36,206 nt of DNA. Origin: an uncultured Gammaproteobacteria bacterium (lineage in GTDB: Bacteria > Pseudomonadota > Gammaproteobacteria > Pseudomonadales > Azotimanducaceae). Below, piece by piece: positions 1 to 7,746 of this stretch. The notes beneath the pieces were generated by a model. The model had not been told where the DNA came from. It saw only the letters and a list, made by a program, of their open reading frames with translations, and ran no database searches. The translations under genes and the position numbers were made by a program. Positions within the stretch are counted from its first letter, which is position 1. Every line of letters begins with the position of its first letter. The stretch is from the NCBI GenBank assembly GCA_913050215.1, contig CAJXBG010000031.1:1-36206 (forward strand). The letters are read 5' to 3'.

Positions 1-922
1 CGCCCTGATAAGCCCGGAAATTTAACCACCGACGTTCGGCACGCTCTATCTCCGCTGCCCTCGCGAAATACCGGCCGGCCCAGCCGTGAACCAACCGCGC
101 ACCCGGCAAGAAAAACGGGTAAAGATTCGCCAACAATTTACCTCTGGCGAGGCATTTCTGGTGCTCACGATAAGCGTCGGTGCCAAACGGTAGTTTGAGG
201 GCGCGCACACCCAGCACCGTCCCTTTCTTATCACAGATAAGCTGTCTCACTTCTGTCTTGGTATGGAGTTGTACTCCCTGCTCCAGGCATTGCCTTCTGA
301 GCGGGTCATAGATCGATCCACCAAGATTGACGGCACTGCGCCCCTTCCGAATAACGCCACGATGTCCCCGCGCAGCGGGTGCCGCATGCCGAGCGTATTG
401 TGGCAATAAAGAGTTATCGGAGTGATACAAAAAATAATCAACATTGGGATAAGACGTCTTTTCTTTCCATACAGGACCACTGAACTGCACACCATGTGAC
501 ATTAACCAGTCGAGATTGCCAGCGCTGTGCTCACAAAACCGCCGCAGCGTTGCGTCGTCAATCACGCCCTGCGTCTCGAGTTTCAGATAGTTGAACATGT
601 TCTCAGGAGAATCTTGCTCTCCATTGGCAGCCTGAATGGCAGTGCCGCCGCCGGCGTAGACCACCCCGCCACTTGCCAGGGTCGCGCCACCTCCATCGGC
701 ACAGTCGAGCGCAATCACATCCAGACCATTTTCCCTGGCCCGAAGTGCCGCAGTGGCGCCAGCACCACCGAAGCCTACAACGACAAAATCAGCGCTATCG
801 TCCCAATCAACATCACCGGGCGCATCTACACCCATGGATGGCTCTATCGTCGAATGCCACGCGGGATCGTCGGGTTTCACAGCTGACTCGCTATTTTCAT
901 AATGCGCATTATTTTTAACCAT
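1..922 (-). CDS. FAD-dependent oxidoreductase (fumarate reductase / 3-oxosteroid dehydrogenase superfamily), partial
   Basis: An open frame of about 307 codons starts at the ATG at 922 and runs off the left edge of the window without a stop, so the C-terminal part is missing. After a roughly 40-residue polar leader the protein shows a Rossmann-type FAD site, GFGGAG at residues 50-55 after a beta strand (DFVVV), with an acidic ADP-ribose-binding region downstream (ALDCAD). A Gly/Ala-rich stretch and the DWLMSHGVQF segment are typical of flavoproteins in the fumarate reductase / 3-ketosteroid-delta1-dehydrogenase group. These enzymes dehydrogenate or reduce C-C bonds next to carbonyl or carboxyl groups. 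It is divergent from the SDR gene and near a KshA-like Rieske enzyme, which fits steroid or terpenoid oxidation. That substrate class is inferred; the family is well supported. The ribosome site is weak (AGCGCAGAT). Confidence 0.8.
   Translation of the reverse strand, partial: MVKNNAHYENSESAVKPDDPAWHSTIEPSMGVDAPGDVDWDDSADFVVVGFGGAGATAALRARENGLDVIALDCADGGGATLASGGVVYAGGGTAIQAANGEQDSPENMFNYLKLETQGVIDDATLRRFCEHSAGNLDWLMSHGVQFSGPVWKEKTSYPNVDYFLYHSDNSLLPQYARHAAPAARGHRGVIRKGRSAVNLGGSIYDPLRRQCLEQGVQLHTKTEVRQLICDKKGTVLGVRALKLPFGTDAYREHQKCLARGKLLANLYPFFLPGARLVHGWAGRYFARAAEIERAERRWLNFRAYQG
899..912. promoter_or_regulatory. 14-bp perfect palindrome at the 5' end of the FAD oxidoreductase gene
   Basis: ATAATGCGCATTAT reads identically on both strands. 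It lies 10-23 bases inside the minus-strand FAD oxidoreductase gene (codons 4-8) and about 105-120 bases upstream of the divergent SDR gene. A dimeric repressor could occlude the first gene there, but no regulator gene is adjacent and I found no clear second copy. It could be a chance palindrome in coding sequence. Confidence 0.3.
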
Positions 923-1017
923 ATCTGCGCTTTATGAAAGTAATTTTGTGTTTATATTGCTTTATGCGGGGATGTTCGCTAATTTGGCGTCAAACTAGAC
1001 TCTATAAAGAGGTATCT

Positions 1018-1890
1018 ATGCCAACACCATCTGTAGCGCTTGTGACCGGAGCCACCCGCGGCGCAGGCAAAGGCATCGCCCTTGGCCTGGCAGCTAAAGG
1101 TCTGACTGTTTACGTCACAGGCAGATCCAAACAGATACCCACAGCGACCCTCAAAGGTGAAACGCTGTCCGGAACACTGGACGAAACGGTTACAGCGATT
1201 AACGCCGCCGGCGGCACCGGGATTGGCATCACCTGCGATCACAGTGACGACGAACAAACCAGACAGGTCATTGACCAGATCAGCAAAGAACAGGGGCGAC
1301 TCGATATTCTCGTTAACAATGCGGCCAACATTCATGAAAACCTGATTGATCCGGGCGGCTTTTGGGAAAAACCGCTCGAACTGGTCGATATTCTCGATGT
1401 TGGGCTTCGCTCCGCCTATGTCGCCAGCTACTATGCCGCTCCTTTGATGATAAAACAGCGATATGGATTGATCACTTTCACATCGTCATTCGGATCCGCC
1501 TGCTATATGCACGGTCCTGCTTACGGCGCACAGAAGGTTGGCTACGACAAACTTGCCACCGACATGGCCATAGATTTTGAAAACGAAAATGTAGCAGCCG
1601 TTTCCCTCTGGCTAGGACCGCAACTAACTGAACGTACAGAAATCGTCCTGCGTCATCGCGGCGAGCAATACGATGAGTTTATGGCCTTTGGAGAAACGCC
1701 TCAGTTTAACGGTAGAATTATCCACGCATTAGCCAGTGACGAGGCGCTCATGGACAAATCAGGCCAAACACTGGTTACTGCTGAACTTGCCATGGAATAC
1801 GACATTACTGACACCGACGGCAAACAACCACCCTCTTACCGGGATCAGTTGGGGGAGCCACGAATTCCTCACCCGGCGCGCGTTATCTGA
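1018..1890 (+). CDS. Short-chain dehydrogenase/reductase, DHRS1-like
   Basis: A 290-residue cytoplasmic NAD(P)-dependent oxidoreductase of the classical SDR fold. The start at 1018 is preferred over in-frame upstream codons because AAAGAGGT precedes it at a good distance and the cofactor motif TGATRGAG (residues 10-17) then sits at the usual place. Further hallmarks are NNAA at 100-103, catalytic Ser156, and Tyr169 with Lys173 (YGAQK). The WEKP segment, the SLWLGP stretch and overall spacing resemble the DHRS1 subgroup, which acts on carbonyls of steroids and xenobiotics. It is divergent from the FAD oxidoreductase and converges on a KshA-like Rieske gene, so an alcohol/ketone step on the same substrate is a reasonable inference. 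The exact substrate cannot be read from sequence. Confidence 0.88.
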   Translation: MPTPSVALVTGATRGAGKGIALGLAAKGLTVYVTGRSKQIPTATLKGETLSGTLDETVTAINAAGGTGIGITCDHSDDEQTRQVIDQISKEQGRLDILVNNAANIHENLIDPGGFWEKPLELVDILDVGLRSAYVASYYAAPLMIKQRYGLITFTSSFGSACYMHGPAYGAQKVGYDKLATDMAIDFENENVAAVSLWLGPQLTERTEIVLRHRGEQYDEFMAFGETPQFNGRIIHALASDEALMDKSGQTLVTAELAMEYDITDTDGKQPPSYRDQLGEPRIPHPARVI

Positions 1891-1966
1891 GAGCCTCAGC
1901 CGAGAACTTCGCAATTAGACCTCAAATAAAAGGTCCAAACCGCACAAAGCAGGCCAGAGAAAGACG

Positions 1967-3049
1967 CTAATACTTGCCGCTGGCTGAGACAGCCTCCGGT
2001 GCGGGTGGCATCCATTTAACCGTATACACACCGTCAACCTTTTGCTGCCTTACCGCTGCTTCGCTGCGTGGATTGTAAAACTGACGATACCATTCTCGCG
2101 TTTTATGAAACGGTCCGTCGCTCTTAATCTGCAGTATCTGAACGACCGGTCGCTTGCTCGTCCAGACCTCAAAATCCTGTGCGAATGCTAACCTGCTTGA
2201 TTCCTGATATTCACGCGAGATCGTGACATCTTCGTCTGTGGGCTCAGCATTTTCGACTTTAACCATCAATCCGTGCCACGCCTTCACCGAACCGTCATCA
2301 ACAGGCGTATGTGTGATGTACATAATGGCATCATAAAGGCCGGTCACCCTCGACAGCAGTATGCCGGGACCGGTATACCATGTATCTGTTTCCAGCATTT
2401 CAGCCCCTTCAGCCAGCGTCTTGTGACCTCCCCCCTGACGCTGAATCGCAAGGTGACCACGGAATTCATTTTCGAAATACTCGAGCGTTGAACCGTGAAT
2501 CGGCCCTAGGTGACCACAATCGCATATGTTGTCAACGACTTCCTGAGGATGAGAGGGCAACATGCCAAGGTGATCTATTTTCCACCGGACCCAATGTGGC
2601 GCATCCCATTCAGGCAGATCAGGCAAATCATAGTCCGGCTCACCGTCTTCAGGATCATGCCACATATAGATACACCCATAACGTTCAGTTACAGGCCAGG
2701 TTTTAATACATGCCGCAGAAGGGATTGGACCATCGTGGTAAGGAATATCATCACATTTACCGTCAGGGGCAAAACGCCAAGCATGATAAGGACAGCGGAT
2801 AGAGTCACCTTCAATCTGACCGTCAATAACAACATAGGAAGTCGTATTCCCCCCAAGATGCGTCCCCATATGCGGGCAATACGCGTCCATCAGAAAAACC
2901 TTTCCGCTCTCACCTCGATAAATAACAAAGTCGCGGCCAAAAAACCTCAAGGGGAGTGCCTTGTTCTGGACCTCATCTGCCTCTGCAATCATGAACCAAC
3001 CGCGGGGAAATTGATGGATGCCTAATCCGTATTCTTCGGTCGTCGCCAT
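1967..3049 (-). CDS. Rieske non-heme iron oxygenase, KshA-like (3-ketosteroid 9-alpha-hydroxylase type)
   Basis: A 360-residue oxygenase component. The start at 3049 is chosen because AGAGGTGG precedes it; an in-frame ATG 14 codons upstream lacks this. The Rieske [2Fe-2S] ligands are Cys58, His60, Cys86 and His89 (CPHMGTH and CPYHAW). The mononuclear iron site begins with Asp177-x2-His180-x4-His185 (DCGHLGPIH). This arrangement and length match the single-component-type Rieske monooxygenases KshA and the cholesterol 7-desaturases, rather than the alpha subunits of ring dioxygenases. Such enzymes hydroxylate or desaturate steroid nuclei using electrons from a separate reductase. No reductase gene lies in this window. 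The divergent TonB receptor suggests coupling of uptake to oxidation. A steroid substrate is inferred, not proven. Confidence 0.87.
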   Translation of the reverse strand: MATTEEYGLGIHQFPRGWFMIAEADEVQNKALPLRFFGRDFVIYRGESGKVFLMDAYCPHMGTHLGGNTTSYVVIDGQIEGDSIRCPYHAWRFAPDGKCDDIPYHDGPIPSAACIKTWPVTERYGCIYMWHDPEDGEPDYDLPDLPEWDAPHWVRWKIDHLGMLPSHPQEVVDNICDCGHLGPIHGSTLEYFENEFRGHLAIQRQGGGHKTLAEGAEMLETDTWYTGPGILLSRVTGLYDAIMYITHTPVDDGSVKAWHGLMVKVENAEPTDEDVTISREYQESSRLAFAQDFEVWTSKRPVVQILQIKSDGPFHKTREWYRQFYNPRSEAAVRQQKVDGVYTVKWMPPAPEAVSASGKY

Positions 3050-3466
3050 AGCCACCTCTAATTTGTGAGTTAATAGATCCAACTCTCGCAATCAAAACAC
3101 TGCTCTGATTTAGAAATCTACTAGAAAAGCCACCTTGCGAATAGCAAGATCAAGGCAGCTTCACTTTTTCATAGTTTATTGTCAATATATTTGCGAATTG
3201 AGAAAGTATTATCAGCATTAATTAACTCTATGCATATTTTGTCGTCCATTTACAGACAATCCGACCCCTTAAGTTGCCCCCTGAATATAGACACCCATGA
3301 AAAATAGGCGCCACAAATGGCATATTCGCATTTTATTTTTAATATTAGGCGCATATTGATAGATATAATTGATTATATTGTCTATTTGCACATTTTAATT
3401 GACATTTTTCACGCATTAAATGAAACTCCTTCGTCTTTCTAGCCTAAAAACAATAAGAGGGGAAAA
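3050..3466. promoter_or_regulatory. AT-rich divergent regulatory region between the Rieske gene and the TonB receptor
   Basis: This 417-base stretch has no credible gene. It must carry promoters for both flanking genes. It holds a 16-bp inverted repeat (3363-3378, ATATAAT-TG-ATTATAT) and a short hairpin, CTTGC-GAATA-GCAAG (3134-3148). A TTGACA hexamer at 3399-3404 has no good -10 box 16-18 bases downstream, so I do not call a specific promoter. The ribosome site AGAGGGG directly precedes the receptor start. Confidence 0.5.
3363..3378. promoter_or_regulatory. Candidate operator upstream of the TonB receptor
   Basis: Two perfect 7-base arms, ATATAAT and ATTATAT, are separated by TG, about 90 bases before the receptor start codon. 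The spacing suits a dimeric repressor or activator, but the local A+T richness makes a chance match plausible and no regulator gene is adjacent. Confidence 0.3.
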
Positions 3467-5905
3467 ATGAATCAGCTAAAATCAATCAACGAAAGCCGCT
3501 GGCTGCTCGCATTTCTGTTACCTGTTTTCTGCAGCTGCTATTCGAGCAGCACCATGAGCGCCGACCCTTCATTCGTCATCGAAGAGCTGGTTGTGACGGC
3601 GCGAAAGAGAAGCGAAAACATGCAGGACGTTCCAGCTGCGATCAGCGCTTTTAGCGCCGAGGCGTTGCAAAATGCTGCCGCAGAAAACATCGTCGAGATT
3701 GAAAACCTCACCCCCAATATCACAATAAATGAAACCAGCGGTTTGAACCCGGGATCCATTCAGGTTTTTGTAAGAGGTATCGGCAATGATGCTGGCTTCG
3801 CGCAGGGCGTGGGTATCTACGTCGACGATGTTTACCTAAACCGTGTCAGCGGCGCGCTGCTTGAGCTTTACGATATCGAACGAGTTGAAGTGCTCAAGGG
3901 GCCGCAGGGTAACCTCTATGGGCGTAACACCATCGGTGGCGCCATCAAGTACATCAGCCGTGCTCCAACCGAAGAGACTGAAGGAGGTCTGGAGGTAAAA
4001 ACCGGATCCGACAGTCTTATTAAAGTCAAAGGCGGCATCTCTGGCGCACTTTCAGACAATCTCCTGGCCGGTGTTAGCTTCTCCGTTACAAACCGTGATG
4101 GCTATCAAACCAATCTCTTCGATGGTGGCGAGTATGCTAGCGAAGACAAGACCGCGATTCGCGGAACACTTCTATGGAATGCATCAGACACAGTTTCTGT
4201 GAAATTGACCGCTGATATATTTCAGGATAATTCAGATCCCGTTATCCCCAATCGAGTCGCCATAGAACAGACAGGCGCTGCAGGTTTGGACACTTTCAGT
4301 TTTCTCCTCGGCGGCGCGAGTATGTTCTTCCCTGGCTCAGGCTTCCTGCAGGAACCTATAGACACGAGCCTTCCAACTGATGTCGATCAAGTCAATACAG
4401 CGCACACCACAAACGGTTTTGATCGCTTTGAGATCGACTCAAAAAATGTTTCTGCTACGGTCAACTGGGACATCAATGATCGTTGGAGTGTGAAGTCAGT
4501 CACTTCGCAAAGGAACCTCGACAATGTATTGCCATTCGATTTTGATGGCAGTCATCAGGTGTTTATCAACACGATTCATGATCGCGAGCAAGAAGACTTT
4601 AGTCAGGAATTGCAGTTCAATTATTCAGGTGACAGTGTCAATGGCGTTTTCGGTCTCTACTATTTAGATGCTACCCAATCAGTTCAAAACTTTACAGAAC
4701 AAACGCCTCTACTCAGAATCTTGACCGCGCACGACCGGACGGGAAGTCAGGATGATCGGAATACGAAGTCGCTCTCTGCCTACGGCAATATCGATTGGGA
4801 TATTAATGACCAATGGCAGCTCTCGCTGGGCGGTCGATACACTAAAGATAAAAAGGATATCACCCAGGCATCTGACGTGACGATTACACAGTACGCTGCT
4901 GCATTCACTAGTTTAACCGGTCAAGCGCCCTTAGTACTTGTCCCTGGCCAAGAAGCAGCTTTCTCATCTCTGCCTTTCTTCCAGTTCTTCATTCCACATT
5001 TCGGCAACGATGGTTCTTTCCTTAGCGCGGGCAACCAGGTTGATGTCGAGACCTTTTCTACATTCAGAACGGGTAGCGACGAATGGACGGAATTTTCACC
5101 TAGTGCGAAGATTGCATTCCGTCCAAATCAAGATATGTTGCTTTATGCTGGCTTCTCGTCGGGTTTTAAATCAGGTGGATTCGATACTTCCGGGTCAGAG
5201 ACAAGAACCGTTTCCTATAAGCCTGAGATTGTTGATACATTCAGCGTGGGTTTAAAGTCAACGCTCGCCAACGGCAGTCTTCAACTTAATCTGGAACTGT
5301 TCAGCAATGACTACACCGAGAAGCAGCTGCAGTCTATCGCCCTTCTACCAACCGGGCTCGAATCCATCACAGACAATGTCGGTAAAGTTGAATCAACAGG
5401 CGCTGAAATTGAGATTATCTGGTTACCGCCAGTCGAAGGACTAACGGTTAATCTGAACCTGGGCTTCCTGAATTCAGACATCGAAGAGTTCATTGAACTA
5501 CAGGACGACGGTGCTGGTGGCTTTACTGAAGTTAACGTTGCGAGCAACTTTGAATTGGGTTATGCACCAGAAACGACAGCTCAAGCCGGTGTTCGATACG
5601 ACTTTGCTATCGAAGGTAATCAAATAACGCTTGGCACTAATGTCGCCTATCGCTCAGAGTTGTTTACCAACTCACCGATTGACATCACCAACCCTTTCTT
5701 CCTAAACGCTGAGTCAGAAAGCCGCACGATCTGGAATGCGATGCTGGCGTTTCGTTCAGAATCTGGACACTGGCGTGTTGCGCTTGAGGGCAAGAACTTA
5801 AGCGACGAAAGATCGCTGGTCAATACGTTTAATGTGACGAACTTCATAACGGGTGGTTATACTCGAGGCCGAACCTGGGCCGTATCTGTCCGGTATGATA
5901 TGTAG
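3467..5905 (+). CDS. TonB-dependent outer-membrane receptor
   Basis: An 812-residue outer-membrane active transporter. It has an N-terminal signal peptide (hydrophobic core about residues 12-29, probable cleavage near residue 32) and a TonB box, IEELVVTA, at residues 38-45. A plug domain follows, with the typical RGIGNDAGF, YVDDVY and GPQGNLYGRNTIGGAI segments, then a long beta-barrel with many alternating aromatic strands that ends in a C-terminal strand, RTWAVSVRYDM. The length and motifs fit the large class often found beside genes for catabolism of steroids, terpenoids and other hydrophobic or bulky compounds; a siderophore role is less likely because no iron-uptake genes are near. A ribosome site AGAGGGG precedes the start. 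The ligand is unknown; the divergent KshA-like oxygenase suggests a steroid-like substrate. Confidence 0.93.
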   Translation: MNQLKSINESRWLLAFLLPVFCSCYSSSTMSADPSFVIEELVVTARKRSENMQDVPAAISAFSAEALQNAAAENIVEIENLTPNITINETSGLNPGSIQVFVRGIGNDAGFAQGVGIYVDDVYLNRVSGALLELYDIERVEVLKGPQGNLYGRNTIGGAIKYISRAPTEETEGGLEVKTGSDSLIKVKGGISGALSDNLLAGVSFSVTNRDGYQTNLFDGGEYASEDKTAIRGTLLWNASDTVSVKLTADIFQDNSDPVIPNRVAIEQTGAAGLDTFSFLLGGASMFFPGSGFLQEPIDTSLPTDVDQVNTAHTTNGFDRFEIDSKNVSATVNWDINDRWSVKSVTSQRNLDNVLPFDFDGSHQVFINTIHDREQEDFSQELQFNYSGDSVNGVFGLYYLDATQSVQNFTEQTPLLRILTAHDRTGSQDDRNTKSLSAYGNIDWDINDQWQLSLGGRYTKDKKDITQASDVTITQYAAAFTSLTGQAPLVLVPGQEAAFSSLPFFQFFIPHFGNDGSFLSAGNQVDVETFSTFRTGSDEWTEFSPSAKIAFRPNQDMLLYAGFSSGFKSGGFDTSGSETRTVSYKPEIVDTFSVGLKSTLANGSLQLNLELFSNDYTEKQLQSIALLPTGLESITDNVGKVESTGAEIEIIWLPPVEGLTVNLNLGFLNSDIEEFIELQDDGAGGFTEVNVASNFELGYAPETTAQAGVRYDFAIEGNQITLGTNVAYRSELFTNSPIDITNPFFLNAESESRTIWNAMLAFRSESGHWRVALEGKNLSDERSLVNTFNVTNFITGGYTRGRTWAVSVRYDM

Positions 5906-5918
5906 TTGAAAGTAGCTA

Positions 5919-5975
5919 TTGGCAAGACTGCAATTACCTTTCCTCTCTTATTGCAGTCTGTGCCAATGCCCTTTT
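5919..5975 (+). terminator. Rho-independent terminator of the TonB receptor gene
   Basis: TTGGCA plus AGACTGCAAT pairs with ATTGCAGTCT plus TGCCAA across a 15-base loop, giving a 16-bp stem with a single bulged G. A short T run (5972-5975) follows. It begins 13 bases after the receptor stop codon. The stem is strong but the T tract is short. Confidence 0.75.
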
Positions 5976-6173
5976 ATTCAAAACTCACGAACATTCTATA
6001 GTCATCAAACCTCATTCAAATCCTACACGCCTTTTTCGTTTTGGACCCATGGCAGCTAGCCTATCAGCACCACAATCAACCCTAGGTATCTCGCTTTTCC
6101 ACGACAAGTTTAGACATGCCACATTCTCAAAAAAGCTTGAGCCTGACCAAAAAAGAACTGATGGAAATCAAGA

Positions 6174-7385
6174 ATGATTAAAAGTGCGGCACTACTATTT
6201 ATAGCGCTATGGTCGTCACTGACTGTCGCGGATGACAATATTGGCACTCTGCTACTGCCGCTAAACGGCACAGAAAATGCGCGAGATCTAGGCGGTTATT
6301 TGACAAAAGATGATCAAGTCGTCCGTGCCAGAGTTCTCTACCGTGCCGACAGCTTGGCGACCCTAGATGATGCCGACCTTGCTTACTTGAAGACGCTGAA
6401 CCTGTCTTCAGTAACGGACCTCAGAAGCGCGTCAGAAAGGATTGCTGCACCGGATCGACTACCAGTACAGTCTCCGCCCATCAAGTACAACAGCCTCGCC
6501 ATCAACAATCCAGCGGTAAACATTCCTGAACTTCGCAAGAAAATATTCGCCGGTAGTTTGTCGACTAGCGAGCTTCTTGCCCTCACTAACCGCGAAAGTT
6601 ATGTCACCGACCCAGCAATCAGACGCGAATGGGGAAACTGGCTGAGAAGCCTTTCTCAACCAGACAACGTGCCGCATCTTTTTCACTGCACTGCAGGCAA
6701 AGACCGTACCGGATTCGCTGCTGCTATTTTACTACTGACACTGGGCGTGAGTGAACAACAGGTGATTGATGATTTTCTGTTGAGCAATACCTTCCTTGCA
6801 GATCAAATCGACGAGAACCTGCAAACAATCGCTTCTCACTCCAAGACAACCATCGATGAACCGGCACTTCGGCAAGTTCTTGGCGTTAGTTCGTCCAGCC
6901 TTGAAGGCGCCTTCGCCGTCATGCGGAGTACATACGGCTCTATCGACAAATTTATCGAACAAGGCCTGGGTATCGATCAAAAAACACGAGAGAAACTAAA
7001 AGAATTACTCCTGGTAGATTTCACGGCCAGCAGCGCTCGCCTAACTTCTAGCGAAATTCTCGAAACTTTTGCTAACGTCAGGGACGAGGCAACATTGAGG
7101 GACGCTAACGGGACACTCGCAGTGAACCACTGGTATACAGACGGCAGTTTCACCGTCGAGTGGTCCAACGGGAACTCGCAAGGAACCGTAACCGGCAGCT
7201 GGTTAGCTGAAAACAATCAACGCTGCGTGATCATTGCCGAGGGACTACCAGACATGGAAGGACAACGGAGGTGTAGTCCAATTTATCGCTTTAAACGCGG
7301 TTACTTTTCTGTAAACCCCGACGGTTCCATTCATGCGCAACACCTGCTGTCACCGATTGAGACACATCGACAGAAAAATGATTGA
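6174..7385 (+). CDS. Exported tyrosine/serine phosphatase-like protein (Y_phosphatase3 family) with a C-terminal extension
   Basis: A 403-residue protein with a cleavable signal peptide (hydrophobic residues 5-18, cleavage near 19-20), so it should act in the periplasm or outside the cell. The N-terminal half carries the family features NARDLGGY (35-42) and LYRADSL, and the P-loop HCTAGKDRTG at 171-180, with nucleophile Cys172 and Arg178 spaced as CX5R. This family dephosphorylates phosphotyrosine/serine or phosphoinositides. From about residue 290 there is an unrecognised extension of about 110 residues containing GTVTGSW and two cysteines that could form a disulfide, compatible with a small secreted beta domain. 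It stands alone downstream of a terminator. The ribosome site is modest (GGAAATCAAGA). Its physiological substrate is unknown. Confidence 0.85.
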   Translation: MIKSAALLFIALWSSLTVADDNIGTLLLPLNGTENARDLGGYLTKDDQVVRARVLYRADSLATLDDADLAYLKTLNLSSVTDLRSASERIAAPDRLPVQSPPIKYNSLAINNPAVNIPELRKKIFAGSLSTSELLALTNRESYVTDPAIRREWGNWLRSLSQPDNVPHLFHCTAGKDRTGFAAAILLLTLGVSEQQVIDDFLLSNTFLADQIDENLQTIASHSKTTIDEPALRQVLGVSSSSLEGAFAVMRSTYGSIDKFIEQGLGIDQKTREKLKELLLVDFTASSARLTSSEILETFANVRDEATLRDANGTLAVNHWYTDGSFTVEWSNGNSQGTVTGSWLAENNQRCVIIAEGLPDMEGQRRCSPIYRFKRGYFSVNPDGSIHAQHLLSPIETHRQKND

Positions 7386-7746
7386 CTATCAGTCATATTC
7401 TCACGCTCAGGTACGTTGATTGTGCAACAACTCGAAATCAAGTTCGTCGTAAACAGCGATGTTGTCGGTTGGCATCTGTCCACCTGAAAAACTTTATGCA
7501 TACGTTTTACTGCATCTGGCGCGACAGTACCGGTAAGCACTGCGTGTTAATTCGCAATCCGTTTGCAACCAAAGCGCCGAACGTTGTTGACGACGAGGCC
7601 ATCGTTAAGCCAACCTATAATCGCTTTTCTCAACAAGGACCAACCTGGGAAATTAGCAACACCAACAGTATATCCATGGTGCGATAGCGGAAAAGTACAC
7701 CCAAAGGCCCTGGGTTACTTTCCCATTGGATGACGACTCACCCCGG
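7386..7746. other. Gene-poor spacer between convergent genes
   Basis: These 361 bases lie between the stops of the phosphatase-like gene and the MatB-like gene. A plus-strand frame of 101 codons can be drawn from a TTG at 7382, but it has no ribosome site, an irregular composition rich in Cys and Arg, and no recognisable domain. I see no convincing terminator hairpin, RNA gene or repeat. Confidence 0.6.

Noticed and set aside
593-602. GAACATGTTC palindrome similar in form to KstR-type sites (AACNNGTT)
   Set aside because: It is inside coding sequence more than 300 bases from the gene start, and no KstR-like regulator is present; a 10-base palindrome can occur by chance.
2510-3025. A 171-codon plus-strand frame
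   Set aside because: It is antisense to the KshA-like Rieske gene, whose iron ligands are all intact.
3399-3404. TTGACA as a -35 box for the TonB receptor
   Set aside because: No acceptable -10 box occurs 16-18 bases downstream; the best AT-rich hexamer is only about 11-12 bases away.
7382-7687. A 101-codon plus-strand frame after the phosphatase gene
   Set aside because: It starts with TTG, has no ribosome site, an irregular Cys/Arg-rich composition and no family resemblance; treated as spacer.
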